Virus record (IMG/VR): IMGVR_UViG_3300047557_004034
Span: 1 to 64,000 of that record
Direction: 5' to 3' (one strand)
DNA: 64,000 bases
DNA from: a virus
In this document: piece after piece, positions 11,718 to 21,436 of the stretch
How the letters are laid out: each line of letters opens with the position of its first letter
Numbering within the stretch: the stretch's first letter is position 1
Notes under the pieces: model-generated
What the model was told of the DNA's origin: nothing
The model's input: only the letters and a program-made list of their open reading frames with translations
Database searches by the model: none
Made by a program: the position numbers and the translations under genes

Positions 11718-12254
11718 CTAAGCAATTTCGTAACTACCATTCCAAATAAATCTATCAGTACTAGCCCAAGTGAATGGTTGTGTCGCATTTACATCACTTG
11801 CAGTTCCATTTGTAATATTTACATATTGTAATGGCGCTTTGGTGTTAAATCCCGCTCTTGCTCCATTCAGAGTGGCATTATACCAAGCAGAACCATTATC
11901 TAATAAAGTAGCAGTCATTAATATTCCATCAGCATCTGCAGCTGTAAATGGCATTGATACATACCATTCTCCTGAACCAAATGTTGTTGTTGTCCCCATT
12001 GCAATATTACCTCTCACAAAACAAGTTTTACCTACAAGAGCATAATTACCTGTAATTGTCCCATTGCCAATAACAGGATTTACTGATGATGCTGTCCAAA
12101 TAGGTGTATATGGTGTCCAAGAAATTTGAGAACCAAGTAATATCTCTCTTGTCACTTTATAGGATTCTGTTAGTCCGCTGTTGTCAATAACAATATAAAC
12201 TCCTGTAGAGTTTCCTGTAAATGTTGGTAATGCACTTATTTTTGTATTTGCCAT
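11718..12254 (-). CDS. Small tail-fibre-associated protein, 178 aa
   Basis: The protein begins MANTKISALPTFTG and continues GVYIVIDNSG and ESYKVTREILLG. This N-terminal module is common in phage tail-fibre and tail-spike proteins and is presumed to attach to the particle. The remaining roughly 130 residues are beta-rich (SWTPYTPIW, GNGTITGNYALVGKTCFVRGN). They resemble the small beta-sandwich domain used as a fibre tip or carbohydrate-binding head. The gene lies 11 bases after the stop of the LamG-containing gene and directly before the giant fibre gene. Its exact role, whether a connector, a chaperone or a short fibre, cannot be decided from sequence. Confidence 0.75.
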   Translation of the reverse strand: MANTKISALPTFTGNSTGVYIVIDNSGLTESYKVTREILLGSQISWTPYTPIWTASSVNPVIGNGTITGNYALVGKTCFVRGNIAMGTTTTFGSGEWYVSMPFTAADADGILMTATLLDNGSAWYNATLNGARAGFNTKAPLQYVNITNGTASDVNATQPFTWASTDRFIWNGSYEIA

Positions 12255-12265
12255 TTTTTCATGTT

Positions 12266-14083
12266 TTAAAGTCTATCTATTTCGATATTATCACCATTTT
12301 CGGCAGTGGCTATCGAACTATCCTCGAATAATAATAAATATGTTTCTGAGGTTGATGGAGTAGGTGTAACTGTTGGTGTGATTGTAGTAGTATTGGAAGG
12401 CGTTTGAGTATTAGTTATAGTAACTGTTGGTGTAGGAGTTGGGGTTTGACAATTATTTCCACATGGAAAACTCGCTCTTACCCAAGTAATACAATCTGTA
12501 CTTTGACCAGGTTCACAGAACAAATCATTTGTAGTTAACGAACCTTCGAGCGCACAACTAATAATTGTTTGGTTTCCTCCACCGATTGCAACTACTGAAT
12601 CATTTGAACCATTACAATTGACATAGTAAACTATTTTAGATGTTGAATAATAATTTGTTATTTCATATTGATAACAATCACAAACAGGAGAAGATGTTGG
12701 TGTTGAAGTTAGTGTCGGTGTTTCTGTCAATGTTGGTGTTTCTGTCAATGTCGGTGTTGAAGTTAGTGTAGGTGTTTCTGTAAATGTCGGTGTTGCAGTT
12801 AGTGTAGGTGTTTCTGTCAATGTTGGTGTTTCTGTTAATGTCGGAGTTGAAGTTAGTGTAGGTGTTTCTGTAAATGTCGGAGTTGAAGTTAGTGTAGGTG
12901 TCTCTGTCAATGTCGGTGTTGCAGTAGGTGTGATTGTAGTAGTGTTGGAAGGTGTTTGAGTATTAGTTATAGTAACTGTTGGTGTAGGAGTTGGTGTTAC
13001 ATCCAAGAATCTTGTATAAGTATCATTATAGTTTTGTAAAATCTGAGGACCTGATAACGCAGTGTTGTAAATTTTCACAATAGCCAAATCACCATCAACC
13101 AAATTACCCGAACTAAGAGTTTCATCCCACCTTCTCATCAACCTGACTTCACCACCTGACTGAGATGTTCCAACATAATTTAATGTACCACCTGAAGCAA
13201 AACCATTGACATATTGTCTTATTGTCGAACCATCATAAGTACCAACTACTTGGTACCACACATTAGTTTGTGGCACAAAACCTGTTGTAGTTCTCCAAGC
13301 ACCGTTGAAATATCCAACAGCCAAATTGTAGTTATTAGGTGCATTATTTGTCCCTATACTAAAATTTAATCTATTGACTAAGTTGAATTGATTTGAAACA
13401 ATCGAAGTCACTTTTCCTGTCAAGGATGTCGCTAACTTAAACCAAACCTCAACAGTCCAATTGGAAAGGTCTCCTATATTTGGAATCGTTCCATATTCTA
13501 AAGACACATCATCAAAACTTAGAATTCCACCGTAATTTGACGAATACGTTGGTGAGTTGAATAATGTTGCATTATTATTTCCTCCCGCTAAATCAGTCCA
13601 AGTTGAACCTGTCGTTGGGTATGAAAGTAAATTTCCTGAATCTAAATAAACTAATAGACTCGAAGGTATTGTTGATGGTGTTATTGTAGGTGTGTTTGTC
13701 GGAGTAGGAGTAGGGCTGGCTCCACTAAAAGAATTCCAATAACCGTTGTTTGTCAACCAAGTACTTGCATCTGTACCATTAGTGAATGTTTGTTGACCAG
13801 ATGCAACCCAATTCGCCAATTCAGTAAAAGATTCTTCAGTTTTTGTTGTAGACCTCCAAAAACCTAAATAAGCAGGAATAAATACTGGATTTGGTTGTGT
13901 TCCTCCTGTTGTTTGATGAGCTATAACGTATCCCAAATCTTCGTCAGGTCCCATCCACCATTTGACTCCACCAATATCCAAATCATATCTTAAACTCTCT
14001 ACCCCAATTGCCAAGTTACCAACTTGTTCAGTACCACTGATTGTTGACCCAGTGTTGTACGCAAATGGTCTAGTAGTTGCCAT
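12266..14083 (-). CDS. LamG-like lectin domain protein with Thr-Pro-rich linkers
   Basis: I chose the ATG at 14083 (MATTRPFAYNTG) because it follows the upstream TAA by one base. The frame is open 8 codons further upstream, but that extension overlaps the previous gene. The N-terminal about 120 residues contain GVKWWMGPDEDLGYVIAH and a short Thr-Pro linker. Residues about 147-360 form a concanavalin/LamG-like jelly roll (YLDSGNLLSY, WTVEVWFKLA, WYQVVGTYDG, IRQYVNG, GDLAIVKIYN). A tract of about 80 residues of ETPTLTSTPT-type repeats follows, then a cysteine-containing domain (CDCYQYEI to CGNNCQ) and another TPTPTPTV tract. The architecture suggests a glycan-binding adhesin on the tail. Thr-Pro linkers of this kind are often extended and may be glycosylated. 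Confidence 0.8.
   Translation of the reverse strand: MATTRPFAYNTGSTISGTEQVGNLAIGVESLRYDLDIGGVKWWMGPDEDLGYVIAHQTTGGTQPNPVFIPAYLGFWRSTTKTEESFTELANWVASGQQTFTNGTDASTWLTNNGYWNSFSGASPTPTPTNTPTITPSTIPSSLLVYLDSGNLLSYPTTGSTWTDLAGGNNNATLFNSPTYSSNYGGILSFDDVSLEYGTIPNIGDLSNWTVEVWFKLATSLTGKVTSIVSNQFNLVNRLNFSIGTNNAPNNYNLAVGYFNGAWRTTTGFVPQTNVWYQVVGTYDGSTIRQYVNGFASGGTLNYVGTSQSGGEVRLMRRWDETLSSGNLVDGDLAIVKIYNTALSGPQILQNYNDTYTRFLDVTPTPTPTVTITNTQTPSNTTTITPTATPTLTETPTLTSTPTFTETPTLTSTPTLTETPTLTETPTLTATPTFTETPTLTSTPTLTETPTLTETPTLTSTPTSSPVCDCYQYEITNYYSTSKIVYYVNCNGSNDSVVAIGGGNQTIISCALEGSLTTNDLFCEPGQSTDCITWVRASFPCGNNCQTPTPTPTVTITNTQTPSNTTTITPTVTPTPSTSETYLLLFEDSSIATAENGDNIEIDRL
12370..13000 (-). repeat. Thr-Pro coding repeats including a ~70-bp near-identical direct repeat
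   Basis: The segment at about 12372-12442 recurs almost unchanged at about 12930-13000, encoding TPTPTVTITNTQTPSNTTT twice in the same protein. Between them, at 12705-12915, lie short repeats encoding TETPTLTSTPT. The two copies flank the cysteine-containing domain, so recombination between them would delete that domain in frame. Confidence 0.75.
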
Positions 14084-14084
14084 A

Positions 14085-17000
14085 TTAAAAAGTAATTTTT
14101 GTTGCAACTTTTACTAACCAAGTACCTGATGTTACAACAGCCTTTAATCTTATATTACTACTATTAACATCAACTTGGAAACTTATACCTTCGGTCGAAC
14201 CGTTTAGGTCAGGAGTTGAATATTCTGTATATGTCGTTCCTGAACAATTCCAAGCTGCAAGAACAACCCCTGTTCTGATTTCATTCGAAACCCCTTGAAC
14301 AAAGTAATCAAAATTTGCAGATGAACCAGAAACACATGGAATTAAAGAAATTACAGTAGTCCCACTTGTTAACGAACTTCCCGATGCAGAGTCAACAAAA
14401 ACATTACCCAATATGGTCAATGACTTTGTCGTGGAATCGTAAGTGAATCCTGATTCCGCAATTGCCCCATCAGTAGTACCGTCAGATGTCAGTATTCTTG
14501 TTAATGCAGGATTTTGTACTGTTGAGAATCCCGTACCACTTGTCCCTGAAGAACCACTTGTTCCCGATGAACCTGATGTGCCAGAACTTCCACTTGTTCC
14601 CGATGAACCTGATGTGCCAGAACTTCCACTTGTCCCTGAAGAACCACTTGTTCCAGAACTTCCACTTGTCCCTGAAGAACCACTTGTTCCCGATGAACCT
14701 GATGTGCCAGAACTTCCACTTGTCCCTGAAGAACCACTTGTTCCAGAACTTCCACTTGTCCCTGAAGAACCACTTGTTCCACTAGAACCTGAAGAACCAT
14801 CTTGGCCATCTTGGCCAGGTTCTCCTGATGGTGCAACTTGCCAAGAACTATATACACCTGAACCAACGGTTTCTTCAGTGATATACGTTAAAGAATTAGT
14901 CGTTGATGATACTATCTTACCTATGATATAGTTTTGATAGTCGTAAGATATTATTGCATGTTGTCCTGGAACCCAACAAGTATCACCTGTAATTGAAATT
15001 GTATTTTGTGCACTTCCACCAGATAAACAAGCAATATTAACAGTCCATGTATCGGATGTTCCCGATATTGATGTCTCAACTTTTAGATAATAAGTGTCGT
15101 TGTCTACATTTATAGTTTGATTTCCTGTTGTAGGTGTATTGATTGAAGGTCCCCAAGGTCCTGGATAAGTAGCAAAACCAACCCAACCACTTGTCCAAAC
15201 ATTTGTAAGGGTCGAATCTTGTACTGTAAACCTATTTGGAACATCAATAGCATACCACTGTAAAGATATCGAGCCCGAAAAAGATAAATAATCGAGAGTT
15301 TTGGATGGATAAGTATAGAATCCGCTTGTACCTGCCGGTGAACTTTCAGTGAAAGAATAATCAGTACAAGTATTACCTGTCACAGATATTGTTGAGTCTG
15401 ATGTTACACATATATCAGGTGAGGTTCCACTCGTTCCTGATGAACCGCTTGTACCAGAGCTACCACTCGTTCCAGAACTTCCTGATGTTCCTGAACTTCC
15501 GCTAGTTCCTGATGAACCGCTTGTACCAGAGCTACCACTTGTTCCTGAAGAACCATCTGAACCTGATGTACCAGAACTTCCTGATGTTCCTGAAGAACCG
15601 CTTGTACCAGAACTTCCTGATGTTCCTGAAGAACCATCTGAACCTGAGGTTCCTGAGCTTCCGCTAGTTCCTGATGAACCGCTTGTACCAGAGCTACCAC
15701 TTGTTCCTGAAGAACCATCCGAACCTGATGTACCAGAACTTCCTGATGTTCCTGAAGAACCGCTTGTACCAGAACTTCCTGATGTTCCTGAGCTTCCACT
15801 AGTTCCTGATGAACCGCTTGTACCAGAGCTACCACTTGTTCCTGAAGAACCATCCGAACCTGATGTTCCTGAGCTTCCACTAGTTCCTGAAGAACCGCTT
15901 GTACCAGAACTTCCTGATGTTCCTGAAGAACCGCTTGTACCAGAACTTCCTGATGTTCCTGATGAACCATCTGAACCTGAGGTTCCTGAGCTTCCGCTAG
16001 TTCCTGATGAACCGCTTGTACCAGAGCTACCACTCGTTCCAGAACTTCCTGATGTTCCTGAACTTCCGCTAGTTCCTGATGAACCGCTTGTACCAGAGCT
16101 ACCACTTGTTCCTGAAGAACCATCCGAACCTGATGTACCAGAACTTCCTGATGTTCCTGAAGAACCGCTTGTACCAGAGCTACCACTCGTTCCAGAACTT
16201 CCTGATGTTCCTGAACTTCCGCTAGTTCCTGATGAACCGCTTGTACCAGAGCTACCACTTGTTCCTGAAGAACCATCCGAACCTGATGTACCAGAACTTC
16301 CTGATGTTCCTGAAGAACCGCTTGTACCAGAGCTACCACTCGTTCCAGAACTTCCTGATGTTCCTGAGCTTCCACTAGTTCCTGATGAACCGCTTGTACC
16401 AGAACTTCCTGATGTTCCTGATGAACCATCTGAACCTGATGTACCAGAACTTCCTGATGTTCCTGAAGAACCGCTTGTACCAGAACTTCCTGATGTTCCT
16501 GAACTTCCACTAGTTCCTGATGAACCGCTTGTACCAGAACTTCCTGATGTTCCTGAGCTTCCACTAGTTCCTGATGAACCGCTTGTACCAGAACTTCCTG
16601 ATGTTCCTGATGAACCATCTGAACCTGAGGTTCCTGAGCTCCCGCTAGTTCCTGATGAACCGCTTGTACCAGAGCTACCACTTGTTCCTGAAGAACCATC
16701 CGAACCTGATGTTCCTGAGCTTCCACTAGTTCCTGATGAACCGCTTGTACCAGAGCTACCACTCGTTCCAGAACTTCCTGATGTTCCTGAACTTCCGCTA
16801 GTTCCTGATGAACCGCTTGTACCAGAGCTACCACTTGTTCCTGAAGAACCATCCGAACCTGATGTACCAGAACTTCCTGATGTTCCTGATGAACCATCTG
16901 AACCTGAGGTTCCTGAGCTTCCGCTAGTTCCTGATGAACCGCTTGTACCAGAGCTACCACTTGTTCCTGAAGAACCATCCGAACCTGATGTACCAGAACT

Positions 17001-19556
17001 TCCTGATGTTCCTGAGCTTCCACTAGTTCCTGATGAACCGCTTGTACCAGAGCTACCACTTGTTCCTGAAGAACCATCCGAACCTGAGGTTCCTGAACTT
17101 CCGCTAGTTCCTGATGAACCGCTTGTACCAGAACTACCTGATGTACCTGATGAACCATCTGAACCTGAGGTTCCTGAGCTTCCGCTTGTACCAGAACTTC
17201 CTGATGTTCCTGAGCTTCCGCTTGTACCAGAACTTCCTGATGTTCCTGAAGAACCATCTGAACCTGAGGTTCCTGAGCTACCACTTGTTCCTGAAGAACC
17301 ATCCGAACCTGATGTTCCTGAGCTTCCACTAGTTCCTGATGAACCGCTTGTACCAGAGCTACCACTTGTTCCTGAAGAACCATCCGAACCTGATGTACCA
17401 GAGCTACCACTTGTTCCTGAAGAACCGCTTGTACCAGAGCTACCACTTGTTCCAGAACTTCCTGATGTTCCTGAACTTCCGCTAGTTCCTGATGAACCGC
17501 TTGTACCAGAGCTACCACTTGTTCCTGAAGAACCATCTGAACCTGATGTTCCTGAGCTTCCACTTGTTCCTGAACTACCACTCGTACCACTTGACCCTGA
17601 GCTTCCTGATGTACCAGCCGAACCACTGGTTCCTGATGAACCTGATGTTCCGTCCACACCTGAAATACCTGAGGTTCCTGATGTACCAGAACTACCTGAA
17701 GAGCCACTCGTTCCTGAACTTCCTGAAGAACCACTTGTTCCTGATGAACCTGATGTACCAGAACTTCCTGATGTTCCTGAACTACCTGATGAACCACTTG
17801 TTCCTGAACTACCTGACGTACCGGAACTTCCACTTGTTCCTGATGAACCATCTGTTCCAGAACTTCCTGAAGAACCAGATGTACCACTCGAACCCGAAGT
17901 ACCCGAAGTACCTGATACACCATCAACACCACTTGTACCTGAACTTCCTGATGTACCGCTAGAACCTGAAGAACCACTCGTTCCTGAAGAACCAGATGAA
18001 CCACTTGTACCTGAACTTCCTGAAGAACCACTCGTTCCTGAAGAACCAGATGAACCACTTGTACCTGAACTTCCTGAAGAACCACTTGAACCAGATGTGC
18101 CTGAGCTGCCTGATGTACCTGAGCTACCGCTTGTTCCTGATGAACCACTTGTTCCACTTGACCCAGATGTTCCTGATGTTCCTGATACACCATCAACTCC
18201 ACTAGTACCTGAACTTCCACTGGTTCCACTTGAACCAGATGTACCTGAACTGCCACTTGTTCCTGATGAACCTGATGTACCTGAACTACCACTCGTTCCT
18301 GATGAACCTGAGGAACCACTCGTACCAGAACTTCCTGAGGTTCCTGAACTACCACTAGTTCCTGATGACCCTGATGTTCCGCTAGAACCCGATGTACCCG
18401 AACTTCCATCACTGCCGGATGTTCCCGAAGAACCCGACGTTCCACTAGAACCAGATGTTCCTGAGGTACCCGACACACCATCTACACCACTCGTTCCTGA
18501 GGAACCTGATGTTCCTGAGGTACCTGATACACCATCAACACCACTCGTTCCTGAAGAACCACTTGTGCCAGAACTTCCTGAAGAGCCACTTGTACCTGAT
18601 GAACCTGAAGTTCCAGATGTACCAGAACTACCTGAAGTTCCAGATGTACCAGAACTACCACTAGTTCCTGATGAACCAGAAGTACCTGAGCTTCCCGATT
18701 CTCCACTTAGTGTTACAGTTACCGAACTACCACTACTTGTGACGGTAATACCCGAACCTACAAAATCTATTGAGGTAACTCCTGAAGCAATAGGTACTCC
18801 CCCACTTGATATTGTGAGTGGGTTACTTGTTGTCAGTCCTGTAATAGAAATTGTACCACCCGTGTTATTGTATAAATCCAAAGTGGAAGTGGCACTGAAG
18901 TATGTACCTCCAGTTATATAGATGTCTAATGGAAATATTTTCCACTTAGCATCGTTTCTATCAACACCATCAACACCTTCGATTGTATTACCTGTCCACG
19001 CGTCAATAAATGCAACACCCTCAGGTGTACTCGAATTACACTCAATTGAAGTAATAATTTCTTTTGTTCCTGGAGGGTCTGTTGGGTATGTGAATTCAGA
19101 ATAGAATTCGTATAAAGCTCCCGACGCTAATGCGTCTGTATATAATTGTGAGTAATTTTCAAATGAAAATTGATAAACCTTATTTGTTTCTGCAACATAA
19201 ACAAGCATACCAACTTTTCTTCTACCTGATGAAATTCCATCATTATTGAGATGAAGAACGTTTGGAAAACCTATCGGCTCAAAATAATCAAAATCAATTG
19301 GGATTGTCGTATTAATATCGACAACTTCTCCTGTAGTTCCTGAAGGTATAGTAAAAAGTAAATCAGAAAGAAAATTTACCGACATGTATCCACCAATGTT
19401 GTACACATCCCATGTAATACCGTCATTGGTTGGTGGTAACGGAACTAATGGCCCTACACCTTGGAAGGTAATAAGCCCATCGTTACCCATTTCTAGGTAG
19501 TTATCGTCTCCCCCATAGTTAATAATCGGTAATGAATTAGTTTCGTCTATCGGCAT
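14085..19556 (-). CDS. 1823-aa Gly-Ser/Thr tail fibre protein
   Basis: The first about 280 residues are globular (MPIDETNSLPIINYGG, then DGITWDVYNIGG) and end with a SIDFVGSGITVTSSGSSVTVTL segment. A similar segment occurs in the 3072-aa fibre. Residues about 285-1377 are Gly-X-Y triplets, nearly all GSS and GTS with scattered GVD, GSD and GTD. A domain at about 1378-1580 begins PDICVTSDSTISV and looks like a bacterial pre-peptidase-type beta sandwich (FTVQDSTLTNVWTSGW, NDTYYLKVE). A short second Gly-X-Y tract (about 1581-1676) leads to a C-terminal head of about 150 residues. A TATTTATA motif lies 4 bases before the ATG. It is probably a second long trimeric fibre. A lectin function is inference only. 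Confidence 0.85.
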   Translation of the reverse strand: MPIDETNSLPIINYGGDDNYLEMGNDGLITFQGVGPLVPLPPTNDGITWDVYNIGGYMSVNFLSDLLFTIPSGTTGEVVDINTTIPIDFDYFEPIGFPNVLHLNNDGISSGRRKVGMLVYVAETNKVYQFSFENYSQLYTDALASGALYEFYSEFTYPTDPPGTKEIITSIECNSSTPEGVAFIDAWTGNTIEGVDGVDRNDAKWKIFPLDIYITGGTYFSATSTLDLYNNTGGTISITGLTTSNPLTISSGGVPIASGVTSIDFVGSGITVTSSGSSVTVTLSGESGSSGTSGSSGTSGSSGTSGTSGSSGTSGTSGSSGTSGSSGSSGTSGSSGTSGVDGVSGTSGTSGSSGTSGVDGVSGTSGTSGSSGTSGSSGTSGSDGSSGTSGSSGTSGSSGTSGSSGTSGSSGTSGSSGSSGTSGSSGTSGSSGTSGSSGTSGSSGTSGSSGTSGVDGVSGTSGTSGSSGTSGSSGTSGSSGTSGSSGTSGSSGSSGSSGTSGSSGSSGTSGSSGSSGTSGSSGSSGTSGSSGSSGTSGSSGTSGVDGVSGTSGTSGSSGTSGSSGSSGTDGSSGTSGSSGTSGSSGTSGSSGSSGTSGSSGTSGSSGTSGSSGSSGTSGSSGSSGTSGTSGISGVDGTSGSSGTSGSAGTSGSSGSSGTSGSSGTSGSSGTSGSDGSSGTSGSSGTSGSSGTSGSSGTSGSSGTSGSSGTSGSSGTSGSSGTSGSDGSSGTSGSSGTSGSSGTSGSSGTSGSDGSSGTSGSSGTSGSDGSSGTSGSSGTSGSSGTSGSSGTSGSSGTSGSDGSSGTSGSSGTSGSSGTSGSSGTSGSDGSSGTSGSSGTSGSSGTSGSSGTSGSSGTSGSDGSSGTSGSSGTSGSSGTSGSSGTSGSDGSSGTSGSSGTSGSDGSSGTSGSSGTSGSSGTSGSSGTSGSSGTSGSSGTSGSSGTSGSSGTSGSDGSSGTSGSSGTSGSSGTSGSSGTSGSDGSSGTSGSSGTSGSSGTSGSSGTSGSSGTSGSSGTSGSSGTSGSSGTSGSSGTSGSSGTSGSDGSSGTSGSSGTSGSSGTSGSSGTSGSSGTSGSSGTSGSSGTSGSSGTSGSDGSSGTSGSSGTSGSSGTSGSSGTSGSSGTSGSSGTSGSSGTSGSSGTSGSDGSSGTSGSSGTSGSSGTSGSSGTSGSSGTSGSSGTSGSSGTSGSSGTSGSDGSSGTSGSSGTSGSSGTSGSSGTSGSSGTSGSSGTSGSDGSSGTSGSSGTSGSSGTSGSSGTSGSSGTSGSSGTSGSSGTSGSDGSSGTSGSSGTSGSSGTSGSSGTSGSDGSSGTSGSSGTSGSSGTSGSSGTSGSDGSSGTSGSSGTSGSSGTSGSSGTSGSSGTSGSSGTSGSSGTSGTSPDICVTSDSTISVTGNTCTDYSFTESSPAGTSGFYTYPSKTLDYLSFSGSISLQWYAIDVPNRFTVQDSTLTNVWTSGWVGFATYPGPWGPSINTPTTGNQTINVDNDTYYLKVETSISGTSDTWTVNIACLSGGSAQNTISITGDTCWVPGQHAIISYDYQNYIIGKIVSSTTNSLTYITEETVGSGVYSSWQVAPSGEPGQDGQDGSSGSSGTSGSSGTSGSSGTSGSSGTSGSSGTSGSSGTSGSSGTSGSSGTSGSSGTSGSSGTSGSSGTSGSSGTSGSSGTSGSSGTSGTGFSTVQNPALTRILTSDGTTDGAIAESGFTYDSTTKSLTILGNVFVDSASGSSLTSGTTVISLIPCVSGSSANFDYFVQGVSNEIRTGVVLAAWNCSGTTYTEYSTPDLNGSTEGISFQVDVNSSNIRLKAVVTSGTWLVKVATKITF
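14525..14815 (-). repeat. Short GSS/GTS repeat
   Basis: About 94 codons of Gly-X-Y, opening with GQDGQDGSSG and then alternating GSS and GTS, between the beta-sandwich and the C-terminal head of the 1823-aa fibre. Confidence 0.85.
15425..18705 (-). repeat. Long GSS/GTS/GSD repeat with perfect 153-bp tandem copies
   Basis: About 1090 codons of Gly-X-Y. Positions 16035-16187 and 16188-16340 appear identical and the same start recurs at 16341, giving a 153-bp unit (51 residues, 17 triplets). Aspartate-containing triplets (GSD, GVD) punctuate the tract at fairly regular spacing. The upstream part, near 17600-18700, is more diverged, so the expansion looks polar. Confidence 0.9.
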
Positions 19557-19560
19557 TTCT

Positions 19561-19568
19561 TATAAATA
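19561..19568 (-). promoter_or_regulatory. TATTTATA motif before the 1823-aa fibre gene
   Basis: A full 8-base match on the coding strand, only 4 bases from the ATG at 19556. If it acted as a -10 box the transcript would be essentially leaderless, so a translational role is an alternative. Confidence 0.4.
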
Positions 19569-19585
19569 TTTTTATAATTTTTTTA

Positions 19586-21436
19586 CTAAAGGTTTACTCG
19601 ATTATTTCCACCTCTAAAGTAGAAGTTTTGTCCGTTTAATCTTGGTCTTAAACCATTTTGTGAATATGAAGTATAAACTCTATAGTATCCCGCAGGTATA
19701 TTTGTAGAGCCGGTGTAATTAACAACCCTGTTGTAGAAGTTAAGTGTTGAAGCAATTTCTTGTTGTGTCGTAGGATTTCTACTTATTGAAATTGCGGTGT
19801 ATGCTTGTCCTGGTGTTGAGCCTGTAGGTACGAACCATGTGTACCAAGCTTGAGGACTTTGACCGCCTGTTATAGGAAGTGTATTTCCAGAAACTACTGT
19901 AGTTTGGAATCTTCCCGCAACAACAGGAACACCAAATGAATCAACACCTCTTGACAAGCTTGATATTGGTGCCGTCAATATTGCAGGTTGTGTAGTTCCC
20001 CATCCAGAGTAACTCATATATGCGTTGAATCTATTGTTGAAGTTTTGTTGTGCAAGTACCGGACCACTCACTCCTCTGAACGCAAATGCTATGTGTACAG
20101 AAGTTGGTGACAATCCTGTTGCTGTAGTATCAGGTGTAACCCCCATAAACTTGTAAGACCACCTGTACTGTACCCCTTGGTTTCCATTTTGACCATTAGT
20201 ATATCCTACAGGTAAACTTTGTGCTGTGGCATCACTTGCACTTGCAATGACTACCAAATCATTTTCCTGTAGTCCCGTAGGTAGTGTAATTGATGTTGTT
20301 GTTGATTGTGTTTGTCCGATATATTGTATTTGTGGTATTGTACCTGCAACAGGTCTCAAGGCAATTGTTGAAGCAACCCAAGCATCACTTCCAGTTCCAC
20401 CAAATACTCCAGGATTTGTTAATCCGGCAGTTGCTTGTTGTGTGAATGCTGCCATAACAGTAGCCCCGTTTTCAATGCTACCGTATTGTGCCGCCCCTAT
20501 CAAACTATATCCTGTAGGTGCAAGTACTGAAGATGCAACCACCTCGTCATCCAAGAATCCTAATGAAACAATTACATCACCATTAGTAACTGTAGTAATT
20601 GCAGGTGAGTTCGGCATACCCGCAGCCCCCGTAGAGACAGCCGGTGTATTAACATCTAATGGACTGTCACCTAATGCCCCTAATGGGTTACCTATATTGA
20701 ATCCACCCCACGTACTTCCTTGACTTAACATGTAGGAAGCCAAATCATTTCTTTGGGCCACGGTATTTACATCCATAATTAAGTAAGCGGTTGTAATTAT
20801 TGCCGGTGTTAACGACGGTGTTGGAGTTTGTGTAGGAGTTTCAGTGAGTGTTGGTGTAACTGTTGTTGTGACTGTAGGTGTCTGTGTTGGTGTTTCAGTT
20901 GGAGTTTGTGTTGGTGTTGGAGTTTGTGTTTCAGTTGGGGTAATTGTTGTAGTGACCGACGGTGTCGGTGTTGGCGTTGGTGTTGCTCCTTGTGTTTGTG
21001 AAACAGAAGGTGTTATTGTCGGTGTTGGCGTTGGTGTTGCTCCTTGTGTTTGTGAAACAGAAGGTGTTATTGTCGGTGTTGGCGTATTAGTTGCTGTTAT
21101 AGATGGAGTTGGTGTGTTAGTTGCTGTTATAGATGGAGTGATTGTTATTGTCGGAGTGATTGTTGGAGTAATTGTCGGTGTTGGTGTCGGTGTTGGAGAT
21201 GCAATCTGACAAGGTAATATTTCGAATCTTTGACAGTCGTTTGCATCAATCATAATCAACATGACGGATGGCGCATTGTCAAATATTGCGGGTAAAGTAG
21301 TAAACGCTAATTCTGGTGGAACTGGACCTGAAGATATAGTGGCAAGAAAATACCTATTGTTTCCGTATATGTCTGCAACATACAGGTCAACAGGATAAGT
21401 AACCCCAGTTATACCATCTATTCTAATCTGTGTCAT
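19586..21436 (-). CDS. Tail-associated adhesin-like protein with Thr-Pro linker
   Basis: Residues 1-80 form an N-terminal domain ([20 protein letters not shown] to CQRFEILPC). Residues about 82-215 are a Thr/Pro/Ser-rich linker of [16 protein letters not shown] and ETPTQTPT repeats. The remaining about 400 residues are beta-rich and seem to contain two related modules: one around [15 protein letters not shown] to VASTIALRP, the other around [13 protein letters not shown] to [12 protein letters not shown]-terminal segment ends [20 protein letters not shown]. The gene's start overlaps the stop of the preceding SprB-repeat gene by 4 bases (ATGA), so translation is probably coupled. The family is unknown to me. 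The design of anchor, extended linker and beta modules matches a surface-binding appendage. Confidence 0.75.
   Translation of the reverse strand: MTQIRIDGITGVTYPVDLYVADIYGNNRYFLATISSGPVPPELAFTTLPAIFDNAPSVMLIMIDANDCQRFEILPCQIASPTPTPTPTITPTITPTITITPSITATNTPTPSITATNTPTPTITPSVSQTQGATPTPTPTITPSVSQTQGATPTPTPTPSVTTTITPTETQTPTPTQTPTETPTQTPTVTTTVTPTLTETPTQTPTPSLTPAIITTAYLIMDVNTVAQRNDLASYMLSQGSTWGGFNIGNPLGALGDSPLDVNTPAVSTGAAGMPNSPAITTVTNGDVIVSLGFLDDEVVASSVLAPTGYSLIGAAQYGSIENGATVMAAFTQQATAGLTNPGVFGGTGSDAWVASTIALRPVAGTIPQIQYIGQTQSTTTSITLPTGLQENDLVVIASASDATAQSLPVGYTNGQNGNQGVQYRWSYKFMGVTPDTTATGLSPTSVHIAFAFRGVSGPVLAQQNFNNRFNAYMSYSGWGTTQPAILTAPISSLSRGVDSFGVPVVAGRFQTTVVSGNTLPITGGQSPQAWYTWFVPTGSTPGQAYTAISISRNPTTQQEIASTLNFYNRVVNYTGSTNIPAGYYRVYTSYSQNGLRPRLNGQNFYFRGGNNRVNL
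20800..21195 (-). repeat. Thr-Pro-Thr linker coding repeat
   Basis: Low-complexity DNA encoding about 130 residues of TPT-type repeats. It includes two near-identical blocks encoding [18 protein letters not shown] at about 20980-21085. Confidence 0.75.

Noticed and set aside
14084-14107. Upstream start for the LamG-domain gene
   Set aside because: The extra eight codons overlap the previous gene's end; ATG at 14083 right after the stop gives the usual compact junction and a conventional MATT N-terminus.
15404-18481. A 1025-aa open frame of Val/Gln/His/Glu-type repeats
   Set aside because: It is an out-of-frame reading of the Gly-X-Y tract in the 1823-aa fibre gene.
20844-21209. Plus-strand Val/Gly-rich ORF of 121 aa
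   Set aside because: It is the complement of the Thr-Pro linker coding repeat, with no independent signals.
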